DNA of 64,000 nt from Mucilaginibacter paludis DSM 18603 (GCF_000166195.2 NZ_CM001403.1:2684432-2748431); one strand, 5' to 3'; shown: positions 28,232 to 37,981, numbered from the stretch's first letter. The notes: generated from the sequence alone by a model not told the origin. A program made the numbers and translations.

Positions 28232-28690
28232 ATGAGCAAACAGGTTGAACGGCTAAAAAAAAATTTAATTGAGTTAACGGATGTTATAAACGCATTCCAG
28301 TCGGAAACGGTACAATGCATTGTTATTGACCGTATTTTGAACTATCTAGCAGCTAAAGACCGTGGCGCTGAAACAGATATAAATGAAGGGGATACTACAA
28401 TACCTTTCAATGCCAATATCATAAAACCTGACCTACCGGGAAGCTCCAAGGGTAAAAAGATGGGTTCCACTAAAATCTTAAACCAATTATTGACGACTGA
28501 TTTTTTTGATAGCCCGAAATCTATTGCTTCGATCACTGATTTTTGTGCCACGAAATATGATACCGTGCTTCAAACAAGTGAAATATCAGGTGTATTACTA
28601 AAGCTAATTAAGGTCAATAAATTATCACGCGTGAAAAGCGAGGAAACCAACCGTTATGTATATCTGAAACCGGCTGTGACGACAGCATAG
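28232..28690 (+). CDS. Hypothetical protein with possible winged-helix end
   Basis: A 152-residue protein from the ATG at 28232; a TTG at 28214 would add six residues. The N-terminal half is helical and ends in a lysine-rich linker. The C-terminal ~70 residues (TKILNQLLTTDFFDSPKSIA, then SEISGVLLKLIKVNKLSRVK and NRYVYLKP) have the helix-helix-wing look of a small winged-helix domain. I cannot name a family. It stands alone on the plus strand, converging with the DUF892 gene. Confidence 0.65.
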   Translation: MSKQVERLKKNLIELTDVINAFQSETVQCIVIDRILNYLAAKDRGAETDINEGDTTIPFNANIIKPDLPGSSKGKKMGSTKILNQLLTTDFFDSPKSIASITDFCATKYDTVLQTSEISGVLLKLIKVNKLSRVKSEETNRYVYLKPAVTTA

Positions 28691-28703
28691 TATGTTTGCT
28701 GAA

Positions 28704-29237
28704 TTATTTTGTAATATATTTTGCTGCAATTAATAAGAGTAGCGTTCTATCAGCTTTAGCTTCATCGTAATTTTCCTTTAAAAGCTGCTTTATCTGTTTG
28801 TTTTTAAGTTTTACCGCAGCCATTTGAAGTACCTGAAACGAGGCCATCTCCACACTTTCAATATTTTGAAGGTAAAAAATGATTGACATGTCTCGAAGTT
28901 CTGCCTCTCCTGATTGCTCATTAATAGCTTCAAAAGCATCATCCACCAAACCCGTCAAGCCGTGAATACTGCCTTTTGATATTTGTGCGTCCAACAATTC
29001 ATAGATTACTTCCATTCGCGCTATTTGCTTTTCCACATCATCTACCGTTTCCCTAATAGCTAACTGCAAGTCATTAAAATATACTTCGCTCTTGAGCTGC
29101 GGCAGCCTTTCGACCAGATGTGCCTTGGCATAATAGATACGGTTAAGGTGGTTAACAAAAAAAGTTTTTAGTTTTTCAGAACCTAACTTTATTTTTTTTG
29201 GAGATGATGATTTATCGGATAGTCCTGACATCGGCAT
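28704..29237 (-). CDS. DUF892 (YciE/YciF-type) ferritin-like protein
   Basis: A 177-residue helical protein matching the DUF892 layout: LKTFFVNHLNRIYYAKAHLV, then LQLAIRETVDDVEKQIARM, then LVDDAFEAINEQSGEAELRD and ENIESVEMASFQVLQMAA. The family is a four-helix ferritin-like bundle linked to stress responses. Acidic residues spaced along the helices could hold a metal pair, though I did not verify each ligand. It begins 10 bases after the response-regulator gene, so the two form an operon. Confidence 0.75.
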   Translation of the reverse strand: MPMSGLSDKSSSPKKIKLGSEKLKTFFVNHLNRIYYAKAHLVERLPQLKSEVYFNDLQLAIRETVDDVEKQIARMEVIYELLDAQISKGSIHGLTGLVDDAFEAINEQSGEAELRDMSIIFYLQNIESVEMASFQVLQMAAVKLKNKQIKQLLKENYDEAKADRTLLLLIAAKYITK

Positions 29238-29247
29238 TAGTTTGCCT

Positions 29248-29610
29248 CTAAGATAAGTGTTTTTTTACATGGGATAACAGATCGAAAATATCAAATGGCT
29301 TAGGTATATAGGCATCAGCACCGCATTCCTTGGCGAGTACAGCCAAATCTGATTCGCCGGAAACGAGCATAACAGGAAGGTGCCTGGTCTCCAATTGCGA
29401 TTTAATTTCTCTGCATATTTCCGGCCCACTTTTTACAGAGCCGACTATGCGTACATCAAGCAATACAATATCCGGCTGTATAACCCGGATATGTTCAGCA
29501 GCTTCACCGGTGTTGGATATAACGGTCTCATAGCCGTTCTCCTGAAAGACAATATTTAATATTTCCAAGATGTCTTCATCGTCGTCAATTACGAGTATCC
29601 TTTTTCCCAT
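29248..29610 (-). CDS. Single-domain response regulator (CheY-like)
   Basis: A 120-residue receiver domain without an output domain. The acidic pocket is D9-D11 (VIDDDED), the phospho-acceptor is D52 (IVLLDVR), and the conserved lysine is K104 (YIPKPF). No histidine kinase is encoded nearby. It is followed by a DUF892 stress protein in the same operon and may pass a signal by protein contact. Confidence 0.9.
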   Translation of the reverse strand: MGKRILVIDDDEDILEILNIVFQENGYETVISNTGEAAEHIRVIQPDIVLLDVRIVGSVKSGPEICREIKSQLETRHLPVMLVSGESDLAVLAKECGADAYIPKPFDIFDLLSHVKKHLS

Positions 29611-29734
29611 GTTAATTCATACGCAATAATAGTCCCACCTATGACCTTATAGTCAACAAAGATTAACAAATAGTTGTTTGGTTAAATGAATAATTATCAG
29701 GGAGATGCTTTAAATCCTACCTAATCTCTTTACA

Positions 29735-30310
29735 CTATTTAGTGACCGACTGGCCATGCGCCTGTGAAACCATGTTGATCGGCATCCCGTCGACGCTCAT
29801 ATTGATATCTGTTCCGTGGTCATTATCAAAGCCCCGCAAAAAGATTTGTTCGGCTTTACCGCCGCCCTGGTGCTGCCCGATAAACAATCCGGGTACAATG
29901 CGGAGTACTTCCTGAGAATTGGAAACACCGCGCAGTTTGATGTCCGTTTCGCTGATGGCTTTGTAGGGGTTTCGGTTATCTGCGGTGATCACTACATCTG
30001 ATAATTGCGTTTGCCGTTGCGCAAGGCTAATGGTTTGTCCATTTTTAAAATCAGCAAGTTGATAGGTTTTCTTTTGATAGCCTACGGCTGATACCGTCAG
30101 CACTTTTGTATTTCCCGTTATTTTTTTGAAAAAAAATCGTCCCGTTTCGTCCGTGATGTCCGTCCTATTGTCAGGTTGTATTATAACGGTAACACCATTG
30201 ATAGCAACTTGGGTAGCACTATCGATAATTTTGCCGGATAGGGTGCGCTGCTGTGCCGACAGACCGCTAATGATAAACTGTAAGCAGATAAAAAGTAAAA
30301 ATTTCTTCAT
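29735..30310 (-). pseudogene. Truncated TonB-dependent receptor (N-terminal part only)
   Basis: The 191-residue product has a signal peptide, a CarboxypepD_reg domain (LSGKIIDSATQVAINGVTV) and the first part of a plug (NSQEVLRIVPGLFIGQHQGG, IFLRGFDNDHGTDINMSVDG). It then stops after MVSQAHGQSVTK, where a full receptor would continue for about 600 more residues. No barrel-coding sequence follows. The break at about 29745 marks a rearrangement junction at the edge of the metal-uptake block. It lies 22 bases after the PepSY gene, in its original operon position. Confidence 0.85.
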
Positions 30311-30332
30311 ATATAAGCCGTCACGAAAATGC

Positions 30333-31424
30333 TCAATATTTCCGTCTGAACCATAAGATAGCGCCTGAGACCGATAAAATTCCGGGCAATAAACCTAAAA
30401 TCACATAGAACCAACGGATAACGTCGCCGCCATAAGATCCGATATGCAGATTGTAAACTTCTGTTTCAAACCGCTGATCAAAACTCTGCTTATCGATGTC
30501 GGAAAGCTTTTTAAACTTACCAGTCTGCGCATCGAACGACAATCCACTTGCCTTGCCCTGCAGCAGGAAGAAGCCGGTTGTCGGCATTAATCCCCTTACT
30601 AATACATCCGCTCCCTTAGTAGTTGGAATATTCACCGCAATCGGCTTAAATCCGGGCACGATCTTTTTGGCGCTCATGATCATCGAATCGACATTGGCCG
30701 GCACGGCATAGGCCGCCTGATATTTGGGTAACGCCCATTGCTCCGGTGTGAAATACTCCTTCAACATCCAGAACCCGGTAAAAAACAAGACAGCGGTAAA
30801 ACCTAAAGACCATACACCCAGAATGCGGTGTAATGATGAGACAGCCGTACGCCTGTTCTTGAAATTCAACCCGGCTTTAAATCGCAGGGCCTGCCAAAAG
30901 TGTTTACGATAAACAATGACCCCTGTTAAAAGGGATAACAACATGACAATGCCCATTATCGCAGTCAACAGCATGCCGGGTATGCCTAACTGCAAACTGT
31001 AATGCAGCGTATATAACCACCTGAAGAAGGAAGGCCCTACATCACCATAACTACCTTCCCTGATGATCTGTCCCGTATAAGGGTTTACAAATATGTAGTA
31101 CAGATAATTGTCTGTCAGCTTTTGCTGCCGCTTATACAACATGAATTCGTAGCAATCCTGTTGATTTTCAGGGAAATCATGTAATACCAGTTTCCTTAAG
31201 TTAGGGTGCGTACGCAGTACCATCCGGTAAAGCTGGTCTGCAGGTATGGTATGTGCTGTCGGCTTAAGCTGATGCAGTTCCGGGTTAAAGTAGCGGTCCA
31301 GCTGATGCCTGAACATCAGCATGGAACCGGTGATACCATAAAGCAAAAAGAACAGACCCGCAAAGAGGCCCATCCAGCCATGCAGCTTAAATGCAATCTT
31401 AGTTAACTTCTTTTTCCAGGCCAT
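30333..31424 (-). CDS. PepSY-associated membrane protein
   Basis: A 363-residue inner-membrane protein with four helices: KLHGWMGLFAGLFFLLYGIT, GIVMLLSLLTGVIVYRKHFW, LHRILGVWSLGFTAVLFFTG and the last near WFYVILGLLPG. It has PepSY-like periplasmic segments (PYTGQIIREGSYGD, FDAQTGKF) and histidines in helices 1, 2 and 3 that may bind heme. Members accompany TonB-dependent siderophore receptors and are thought to act in iron reduction or release. Here it starts 9 bases after such a receptor gene. Confidence 0.85.
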   Translation of the reverse strand: MAWKKKLTKIAFKLHGWMGLFAGLFFLLYGITGSMLMFRHQLDRYFNPELHQLKPTAHTIPADQLYRMVLRTHPNLRKLVLHDFPENQQDCYEFMLYKRQQKLTDNYLYYIFVNPYTGQIIREGSYGDVGPSFFRWLYTLHYSLQLGIPGMLLTAIMGIVMLLSLLTGVIVYRKHFWQALRFKAGLNFKNRRTAVSSLHRILGVWSLGFTAVLFFTGFWMLKEYFTPEQWALPKYQAAYAVPANVDSMIMSAKKIVPGFKPIAVNIPTTKGADVLVRGLMPTTGFFLLQGKASGLSFDAQTGKFKKLSDIDKQSFDQRFETEVYNLHIGSYGGDVIRWFYVILGLLPGILSVSGAILWFRRKY

Positions 31425-31433
31425 GCTGATCTG

Positions 31434-33617
31434 TTAAAAGTTAAAGCCTATATTCAGCCTCAGCTCACGCGGAGGATACGGAACATAGGCATAAGTGCCG
31501 ACTGTGCCGGATGAGGGTGTGATCCAGGCACTGCCATAATTGTAGCGGTTCAGTATATTATTCACGATTGCATTAACCGAATAGCGACCGTTCGTCCAGC
31601 CAAGACCTCCATCCACCCTGAAAACTGGTGCAAGCTGCAATTTCTGCAATTCATACCTTCCGGCTCGGCCTACCTGTAACTGATAACCGCTGGAAACAGA
31701 AAAACCTTTTAACGCTGCACCCGGTAGTTGATAGTTAAGCCAGGTATTTTGGATATGCTTCACCCGGAATGGGGTTGCCAGTCCTACGCGCAGCGGGTTG
31801 GCATCTTTGGAAATATAGCTGTCTGTGTAGGCGTAGTTAACCACCGCGTTGAGGCCTTTTACAATCTCACCTTTCAAATCAAACTCAATACCTTTAGACA
31901 GTGTTTGGCCCAGCTGCGATTGAATGTTGGTAGACGGATCTGTTACTTTAACATTATCACGTACGATGCGATAAACCGATACCGTGGTATTCCATTTACC
32001 ACCTGCCCAGTCTTTCTTTAAACCCGCTTCCAGGTTTTTCCCCAGCAAAGGTTTAAAAGCCTCTCCGGTGGTGGTACTTACCCCACTTTGCGGTGTAAAG
32101 GTTTGGTCAAATAAGCCATACACCGAAAAATCAGGCATCAGGGAATAACCCAGGCCAACTTTAGGTGTAAAAGCGGTGTTATCGGTGCTGCCCAAACCTG
32201 TTGTTACCGGGTTCTTCTGCACCCCGGTATTGGAGAAAGTCAACCTTGCCGCAAGTGTCAGGCGTAATTTATTGTCCAATAAGCCGATCTCATCCTGTGC
32301 GTAAGCTGCCTGGTAACTGATGGACTGTTGATCCGTAGCGATATCAGAAAGATTACCCGTACGCGCATTGGCATCAAAACTGATCCCGTACACCGGGTTG
32401 TTAGCATCCAATGGATACAGGGTTTGTTTAGCTGTTGGGTCATTGGATCCTGAATAGGAAAGAAAATGCTTGCGGTTTACATCAATGCCGCCCAGGAAAT
32501 GGTGACTGATTGCTCCGGTGTTAAACTCGCCACTGATGTAAGGCTGGATGGCTAACACGTCGGTATTTAGCCGCTCGTAACTGGCCCTACGCATAATGAG
32601 GTTAGGCTGTTGGGCATTGTACTTCGAAACAAAAAAGTAGGTGCCCTCCAAATGATCTTTGGCGTACGCTGCTTTTACCGTAAATCGCCAATGACTGTTA
32701 AACTCGTTGTAATAACTCAGGAAACCATTATTTTCTGTTGACTGATAAGGCTTCTTGTTAGGGTCATTGATCGTAAAATCGCGGGGAAGCGAAGCAAATC
32801 CATCAGGCGCAAACACCGTGGCAAAGTACTGCTGGAAACGCTGTGTCTGGAAGATGTACTCTGCCGAAATGGATGAGTGCTTATTGATATTGTATTTCAA
32901 TACCGGGTCCACCGCTACCTTATCATTAAAGTTATATTTCTGGAATGATTTATCTTTTTGCCCAACGGCATTCAACCGGTATTGCCATTTACCGGACTCG
33001 TCTAAGTTACCGTCCAGGTCTGCGCTGAGCCGATATAGATTGAAGCTGCCGGCAGTAAGGTTGATCTGGTTGGAGTGCGTGCCCATCGGTTGTTTGGTGA
33101 GTACGTTAAATGAACCGGCGGGATCAAACAAGCCGTTGATAAAACTGGATGGACCTTTAATAAACTCCACCCGACCGATAATGGCGGCATCCTCCGCGCT
33201 CGGCCCGGCATAGATCATAGAAATATCCATCCCATTGCGTAAAGGCGTGATCTGGGCGCCGCGCATGTAAACATAAGGCGTATACAGGTCAGCATTATTG
33301 TTACGCACGGCACCGCTCACATTACGGGTGATACTTTCATTGATGGTAATTGCTTGCTGGTCGGCAATGACACTTTGATCAATTTCCTGGATGTTTTGAG
33401 AAAGCTTTAGAATTGGGGTATTCACCTTTAATGAACCGGAGGCTTTATCGGTTTTGTATTTTTTATAATATTTAGAGGTTACTGTTACCTCTTTTAGGTT
33501 ATGTGTAGTCGTATCTTTTTTTACCGACGCCGTATCTTGATTAGCCGGTTTTCTTTGCTGTGCATACAAGCTGCCGGATAGTAACAGGGCACCTGTTATC
33601 ATTAAAAATTTATTCAT
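31434..33617 (-). CDS. TonB-dependent siderophore-type receptor
   Basis: A 727-residue receptor. After the signal (LLLSGSLYAQQ) is a TonB-box-like region with LKEVTVTSKYYKKYK. The plug follows (QEIDQSVIADQQAITINESI, YVYMRGAQITPLRNGMDISM, EFIKGPSSFINGLFDPAGSF) and then a barrel ending RLNIGFNF. The plug style (KGPSSFINGLFDPAGSFNVL) is that of ferric-siderophore receptors. There is no CarboxypepD_reg domain. The following PepSY gene supports iron or other siderophore-like metal uptake. Confidence 0.88.
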   Translation of the reverse strand: MNKFLMITGALLLSGSLYAQQRKPANQDTASVKKDTTTHNLKEVTVTSKYYKKYKTDKASGSLKVNTPILKLSQNIQEIDQSVIADQQAITINESITRNVSGAVRNNNADLYTPYVYMRGAQITPLRNGMDISMIYAGPSAEDAAIIGRVEFIKGPSSFINGLFDPAGSFNVLTKQPMGTHSNQINLTAGSFNLYRLSADLDGNLDESGKWQYRLNAVGQKDKSFQKYNFNDKVAVDPVLKYNINKHSSISAEYIFQTQRFQQYFATVFAPDGFASLPRDFTINDPNKKPYQSTENNGFLSYYNEFNSHWRFTVKAAYAKDHLEGTYFFVSKYNAQQPNLIMRRASYERLNTDVLAIQPYISGEFNTGAISHHFLGGIDVNRKHFLSYSGSNDPTAKQTLYPLDANNPVYGISFDANARTGNLSDIATDQQSISYQAAYAQDEIGLLDNKLRLTLAARLTFSNTGVQKNPVTTGLGSTDNTAFTPKVGLGYSLMPDFSVYGLFDQTFTPQSGVSTTTGEAFKPLLGKNLEAGLKKDWAGGKWNTTVSVYRIVRDNVKVTDPSTNIQSQLGQTLSKGIEFDLKGEIVKGLNAVVNYAYTDSYISKDANPLRVGLATPFRVKHIQNTWLNYQLPGAALKGFSVSSGYQLQVGRAGRYELQKLQLAPVFRVDGGLGWTNGRYSVNAIVNNILNRYNYGSAWITPSSGTVGTYAYVPYPPRELRLNIGFNF

Positions 33618-33658
33618 TTAAAGGGTCGTATATTTGGGATGGAATTGGGATGGACTGG

Positions 33659-34156
33659 TTATTTTTTTGCTGCCGGTAATGTTTCAGTTACCTTGCTGCA
33701 ATTGCTCATACCCATGTAAGGGTCTTTGCCTTTATCGGAACCGCTCAGGTAATACGCTTTGGTCATGGTGCAATATTGGCGGTAAAGTACCGTATTGTTG
33801 ATTTTCAGCTTTTTCACCAGGGTATACAGGTTGTTGGAAAGGCTGGCGAAGTGTTCGCGTTGATGCGCGATCTTGTTCACTTCGCTGATATGCCTGCTGT
33901 CAAATTCCAGCTTAGGCAATAAGGCCGCTTCATCACCGCTCAAACCGGTTTTAGGCACTTCGCCGACAGATGCCAGTAAAGTTTTCGCTTTAGCTTCAGC
34001 AACTGTGCCGTCCCCGCTGACCAGGGCGTCTTTCAGGGCCAGGTAATTGGTGATCACGGTATTCAGCGGTTTAGCCTGTGGGCTTTGCGCTTTAACGGTT
34101 ACGATGGAAAGCAATGTTATTGCCCAAAATAAAACTGTTGTTTTTAGTGTTTTCAT
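33659..34156 (-). CDS. DUF3347-domain periplasmic protein
   Basis: A 165-residue exported protein (signal ending VKAQ) with a DUF3347-type helical domain: LNTVITNYLALKDALVSGDG, then AKTLLASVGEVP, and HISEVNKIAHQREHFASLSN. A shortened C-terminal motif CTMTKAYYLSGS and NPY-like DPYMGMSNC follows. DUF3347 domains occur in copper/silver efflux and metal-related periplasmic proteins. It lies 41 bases before the siderophore-type receptor in a metal-uptake operon, so a metal-binding or sensing role is likely. Confidence 0.75.
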   Translation of the reverse strand: MKTLKTTVLFWAITLLSIVTVKAQSPQAKPLNTVITNYLALKDALVSGDGTVAEAKAKTLLASVGEVPKTGLSGDEAALLPKLEFDSRHISEVNKIAHQREHFASLSNNLYTLVKKLKINNTVLYRQYCTMTKAYYLSGSDKGKDPYMGMSNCSKVTETLPAAKK

Positions 34157-34189
34157 GTCTGTTGTTTTTGATGGTTAATTTTTTGATAT

Positions 34190-34603
34190 TCAACTGAATA
34201 GTCTATTTTCTAAAGTCATCATAAAATGAACTGCCAATTCCCTGGGGCATTTCTCTTCTTCATCAATCACCTGCCATCCGCCATCAACTTTTCGGACACT
34301 GATGACGGGTGAGTTATAATTAATAAAAAAGGTAAATTGATTGCGCCCGTTCTGCCTGATGAAGCCTTTCATCTGTTCGCCGCCGATGGTTAAGGTCACC
34401 TGTTCTTTTAATTGCGTTTTGATATGGTGCCTTACATGGCGCTCGAATGCGCCCCGGTGGAACTGCATATCAAATGCAACGGTACTTTCAGACCAGAAAA
34501 AGTGCAGTTTACTACGATACTTTTCCAGACCAAGGTAACTGAACATCGCCGCTGGTGTCAGGGCCGATAATGCCAATATAGATGAGGTCGTGATCTCTGT
34601 CAT
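34190..34603 (-). CDS. Hypothetical protein
   Basis: A 137-residue protein without signal peptide or membrane helix and with no family I recognise. It contains three close histidines (RHVRHH) and a beta-rich end (QFTFFINYNSPVISVRKVDG, GWQVIDEE). It lies between the DJ-1/YHS gene (53 bases away) and the DUF3347 gene (33 bases away) and is co-transcribed with them. Confidence 0.7.
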   Translation of the reverse strand: MTEITTSSILALSALTPAAMFSYLGLEKYRSKLHFFWSESTVAFDMQFHRGAFERHVRHHIKTQLKEQVTLTIGGEQMKGFIRQNGRNQFTFFINYNSPVISVRKVDGGWQVIDEEEKCPRELAVHFMMTLENRLFS

Positions 34604-34656
34604 TTTAAGCGGTATAAATTAATTTTTTGCGATTACAGTCATTTCGTGAGTTCTGG

Positions 34657-35625
34657 TTAGCGTGTGTGCAACTCGTAAGCGGTTGGGTTTCTTTGGAAAC
34701 CTTCTTTGCAACGTGCTGAGCAAAAGCCGATGATCTTCCCTTTGTAATGAACGGTATCCGCATAACCTGCCAGTGCCATGCCGCAAACCGGGTCTTTATC
34801 GTTGTCAATTTTGGCTTTTGCGGATACGCTTTCAGGGTGCAGCAAAGGTTCTAAAGCACTGTTATACATGGTGCGTACACTTTCCACAATCGCTTTATCT
34901 GTGTTATGCTCACTGCCGCCTTTGACCGGAGGCTGCGGGTCGTATTCCAGGTCAAGCATCACCGTTTGGGTGTACTTATCACCCATGATGTCGTTGATCA
35001 AACCCAGGCTCATATCGATACCCGCTGAAACGCCTGCACTTGTCCAATACTTGCCGCTATGCACATAGCGTTTGTCTTCTGCGGTGATCCCAAATTGATC
35101 TTTCAGGATCTGCTTACCGAACCAATGCGTAGTGGCTTCATGACCTTTGAGCAAACCCGTCGAAGCCAGTATCCAGGCACCGGTACAAACGCTGGTGGTG
35201 TATCTAGAGTGAACATCAATGGCTTTGATCCAGTTCAGTAAAGCGGTATCTTTCGTGGCGGTGTAGGTTTCATTCAAACCTCCGGGGATCACCAAAATAT
35301 CTAATTGCTTTACCTCGTTGATGGAGGTATCACATTGTACTTTCAGGCCGTCACCGGTGGTGATCAATCCTTTATGACGCCCCACAAAAAACACTTTAGC
35401 GCCCATCAGTTCACTCAACACATGGTAAGGCCCCATTGCATCCAAAACTGCATAGTTATCATATAGCAGAATCCCAACTGTCTTGATCTGCACTTTTGGT
35501 TCAGGTAACATGGCCATCTGTTCTTCATGGCTTTTTGTTTTGGCTGTTTCTATATCCTTTGGTTTGCTTTTGCAGGCTGCGATCAATAAGATGACCGATG
35601 CAGCAAAAAATAGTTTTTTCATCAT
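34657..35625 (-). CDS. Lipid-anchored DJ-1/PfpI protein fused to a YHS metal domain
   Basis: A 322-residue fusion. A lipobox (LIAAC18) anchors it to a membrane. Residues ~48-240 are a DJ-1/PfpI (GATase1-like) domain with nucleophile-elbow cysteine C147 (TSVCTGAWILASTG), followed by a GlxA-like TTHW...VHSGKYWTSAGVSAGID. Residues ~272-322 are a YHS domain with C281 (DPVCGM), C302 and C306 (FCSARC), which binds heavy metals such as copper. It begins 7 bases after a TonB receptor gene. A lipoprotein with this domain pair in a metal operon suggests a periplasmic metal-handling or thiol/glyoxal-protection role; both are inference. Confidence 0.85.
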   Translation of the reverse strand: MMKKLFFAASVILLIAACKSKPKDIETAKTKSHEEQMAMLPEPKVQIKTVGILLYDNYAVLDAMGPYHVLSELMGAKVFFVGRHKGLITTGDGLKVQCDTSINEVKQLDILVIPGGLNETYTATKDTALLNWIKAIDVHSRYTTSVCTGAWILASTGLLKGHEATTHWFGKQILKDQFGITAEDKRYVHSGKYWTSAGVSAGIDMSLGLINDIMGDKYTQTVMLDLEYDPQPPVKGGSEHNTDKAIVESVRTMYNSALEPLLHPESVSAKAKIDNDKDPVCGMALAGYADTVHYKGKIIGFCSARCKEGFQRNPTAYELHTR

Positions 35626-35632
35626 CTTTATT

Positions 35633-37981
35633 TTAGAATTTTGCGATCAAAGTGGTTCCGTAAGTTCTTGGGCTTCCTAAAAGGAAGGTGCCGAAAGAGC
35701 CGTAAGCCACATACTTTTTATCCGTGATATTGCGCGCCCAGAAATTCAATTCAAAATGCTGATTGCTGATACCGGCTTTAGCATTTAATAAACTATAGGC
35801 CGGTTGGCTTAAACCGTTCACAAAATCAAAGTAATATTTATCGATATAACGATATTCACCACGGACGAAAGCAGCTAATTTTTGTTTGCTGCCCGCGAAA
35901 TCATAAGTGTACTGCGCTGCCAGCATCGAACTGATTGGCGGCGTATTGATAGGCTGGTCGCCTTTGTAATTCACTACCGCTTTCGCGTCTGCACTATACA
36001 ACAACAGCGAGGCATAACGCGCATGTGAATAGCTGGCATTCCAGTCAATTTGCAGGCCTTTCACAGGTAGGGCCGTTACTTCCAGTTCTACGCCCTTATT
36101 GTGCATTTCACCAACGTTCAGGATCAATGCATTAATACCGTCCATGGCCGTACTGATCTGCTGGTTATGCTGTTCGAGATAAAATGCGGTCAGGTTGAAT
36201 TTCAGCTTGTTATTAAAAAGCATGTTTTTCCAACCGATCTCGTAATTATCCGAATGTTCTGGCTGGTAAGGCACTTGTGCCGGATCGGTCGCGTTGGTGT
36301 TTAAGCCGCCTGCACGGAAACCACGAGCATAACTTCCGTAAAGCAGCATATTATCCTGTATCTTATAGCTTAATACGAATTTGGGGGTTACCGCGTGAAA
36401 GCTGGCCCGGTAATCGGCATTCGGGGTTAACACGGTTGCCGGATCAGGGTCTTTCTGGTAATCGGTATACTGGCTCAGGCCACGGTTTTCGTAATCGTAA
36501 CGTATGCCCGCGGTGAAGTCCAGTTTTTTAGCCAGCGAATAGATCGCCTGTCCGAAGAATGCATAGCCTTTGTTGTTGCCGTGGCTGTTGCCGATCGTGG
36601 TAAACGGCGCGGCAGATGTCGGGTCAAATTGTACATAATCCGGTCCATAAAATGTCGGCGTGATCATGTGAAGATTTTGCGTAAACCCATAAGCTCCTCC
36701 TACCCATTTCAACTTGCTGCTGCTTGCGGAAGGTGAAGAAAAACGGATCTCCTGTGCGAAGATATGCTGGCGCTGATCAGGGGCAGTACTCAAAGCATCC
36801 AAAGGGCTGAAGTCATAATCAACGCCCCGTCCCTCGTAATACTCATGCCAGTTGATGTACGAAGACACCGAAGTGAAGTTAAAACTCCTGCCATAGTAAT
36901 TGGCCGCCAGTGAGGTATTGAAGTTGTTTCTCCGTTCCACATTGGTGTTGTTGGTGTTCACCTGGTATGGTTTGGAAAATACCTCATCAATTGATCCTAC
37001 CCAGGGAAAGCTGCCTTTGTCATTGTCATTTTCGGTTTTTACATTCAGCGCAAGCGACCATTTCGCTGATGGCAGGTAGCGTAAATTAAAGTTGCCTGAA
37101 TAATCTTCCCGTCTGTCAAAACCGCTTTTGGTAAACTCGTTGTAATAGATCGAGCCACGGTGGTTATAGGTAAAAGAACCGCTGGCGAACAGTTTATCTT
37201 TGATGATAGGTTCTGAAAGGCTGACCGTATACCGCTGCTGCCCGTAATTACCGAAGGTCATTTCTGCATAACCGGAAGGTGTATTACCGGGTTGTTTAGT
37301 GGTAATGTTCACCACACCACCAAAGGCGTTACGCCCGTACAGCGTTCCCTGCGGGCCGCGCAGAATCTCGATGCTCTGTACATCATTGAACAAGGGCGGG
37401 GCAGAAAAATAATCAAACTGGTAAACACCATCCACATAAGTAGCGACGGCCTGCTCATTGGAAAAGCCCATCACCCCGCGAATGTTAAAGAAATTAGAAC
37501 TAGTGCTGTTGCCATGCTCTACGACAAATAAACTTGGTGCAATGGCGGTCAGGTTGGTGATATCCCATAAGCGGTACTCCTTAATTTGTTTAGCGTCTAA
37601 AGAGGTGATCGCGGCCGGTATTTTTTGGATAGCCTCCTGGCGCTTTTCTGAGGATACGGTCACTTCATTCAGTTGCTGGTTACTTTCAGCCAGTTTGAAA
37701 TCAAGGATAAGTGTTTGTCCTTTTTTAAGTTCAAAAGATTTCAATTGAGAGGCGTAGCCAAGGGCTGAAACACTAAGTGTGTAATTTCCATCAATTAAAT
37801 TGTTGATGCTGAATTTACCCTGGCTGTCTGTCAGATCGCCATAATTCGTATTGAGTAATTTAACCGTCGTTTTAATAATGGCTTCTCCGCCGGTTGTCGT
37901 AACGGTACCACGAATTTTACCGGATTGGGCGAATGCAGGTATTGTAAATAATAGGATAAATAATGTATAGAAAGATTTCAT
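35633..37981 (-). CDS. TonB-dependent receptor with CarboxypepD_reg domain
   Basis: A 782-residue receptor from the ATG at 37981 (MKSFYTLFILLFTIPAFAQ). The upstream 21 in-frame residues lack a signal and are not used. A CarboxypepD_reg domain (IRGTVTTTGGEAIIKTTVKL) is followed by a plug (FFNIRGVMGFSNEQAVATYV, EILRGPQGTLYGRNAFGGVV) and a barrel ending TYGTTLIAKF. It resembles general FecA/CirA-type receptors. It is the second gene after the small CxnCxxxC protein and leads into DJ-1/YHS, DUF3347 and siderophore-receptor genes. Confidence 0.88.
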   Translation of the reverse strand: MKSFYTLFILLFTIPAFAQSGKIRGTVTTTGGEAIIKTTVKLLNTNYGDLTDSQGKFSINNLIDGNYTLSVSALGYASQLKSFELKKGQTLILDFKLAESNQQLNEVTVSSEKRQEAIQKIPAAITSLDAKQIKEYRLWDITNLTAIAPSLFVVEHGNSTSSNFFNIRGVMGFSNEQAVATYVDGVYQFDYFSAPPLFNDVQSIEILRGPQGTLYGRNAFGGVVNITTKQPGNTPSGYAEMTFGNYGQQRYTVSLSEPIIKDKLFASGSFTYNHRGSIYYNEFTKSGFDRREDYSGNFNLRYLPSAKWSLALNVKTENDNDKGSFPWVGSIDEVFSKPYQVNTNNTNVERRNNFNTSLAANYYGRSFNFTSVSSYINWHEYYEGRGVDYDFSPLDALSTAPDQRQHIFAQEIRFSSPSASSSKLKWVGGAYGFTQNLHMITPTFYGPDYVQFDPTSAAPFTTIGNSHGNNKGYAFFGQAIYSLAKKLDFTAGIRYDYENRGLSQYTDYQKDPDPATVLTPNADYRASFHAVTPKFVLSYKIQDNMLLYGSYARGFRAGGLNTNATDPAQVPYQPEHSDNYEIGWKNMLFNNKLKFNLTAFYLEQHNQQISTAMDGINALILNVGEMHNKGVELEVTALPVKGLQIDWNASYSHARYASLLLYSADAKAVVNYKGDQPINTPPISSMLAAQYTYDFAGSKQKLAAFVRGEYRYIDKYYFDFVNGLSQPAYSLLNAKAGISNQHFELNFWARNITDKKYVAYGSFGTFLLGSPRTYGTTLIAKF

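Noticed and set aside
32755..33213. 152-aa plus-strand open frame
   Set aside because: It lies antisense inside the siderophore-type receptor; the minus frame has clear plug motifs.
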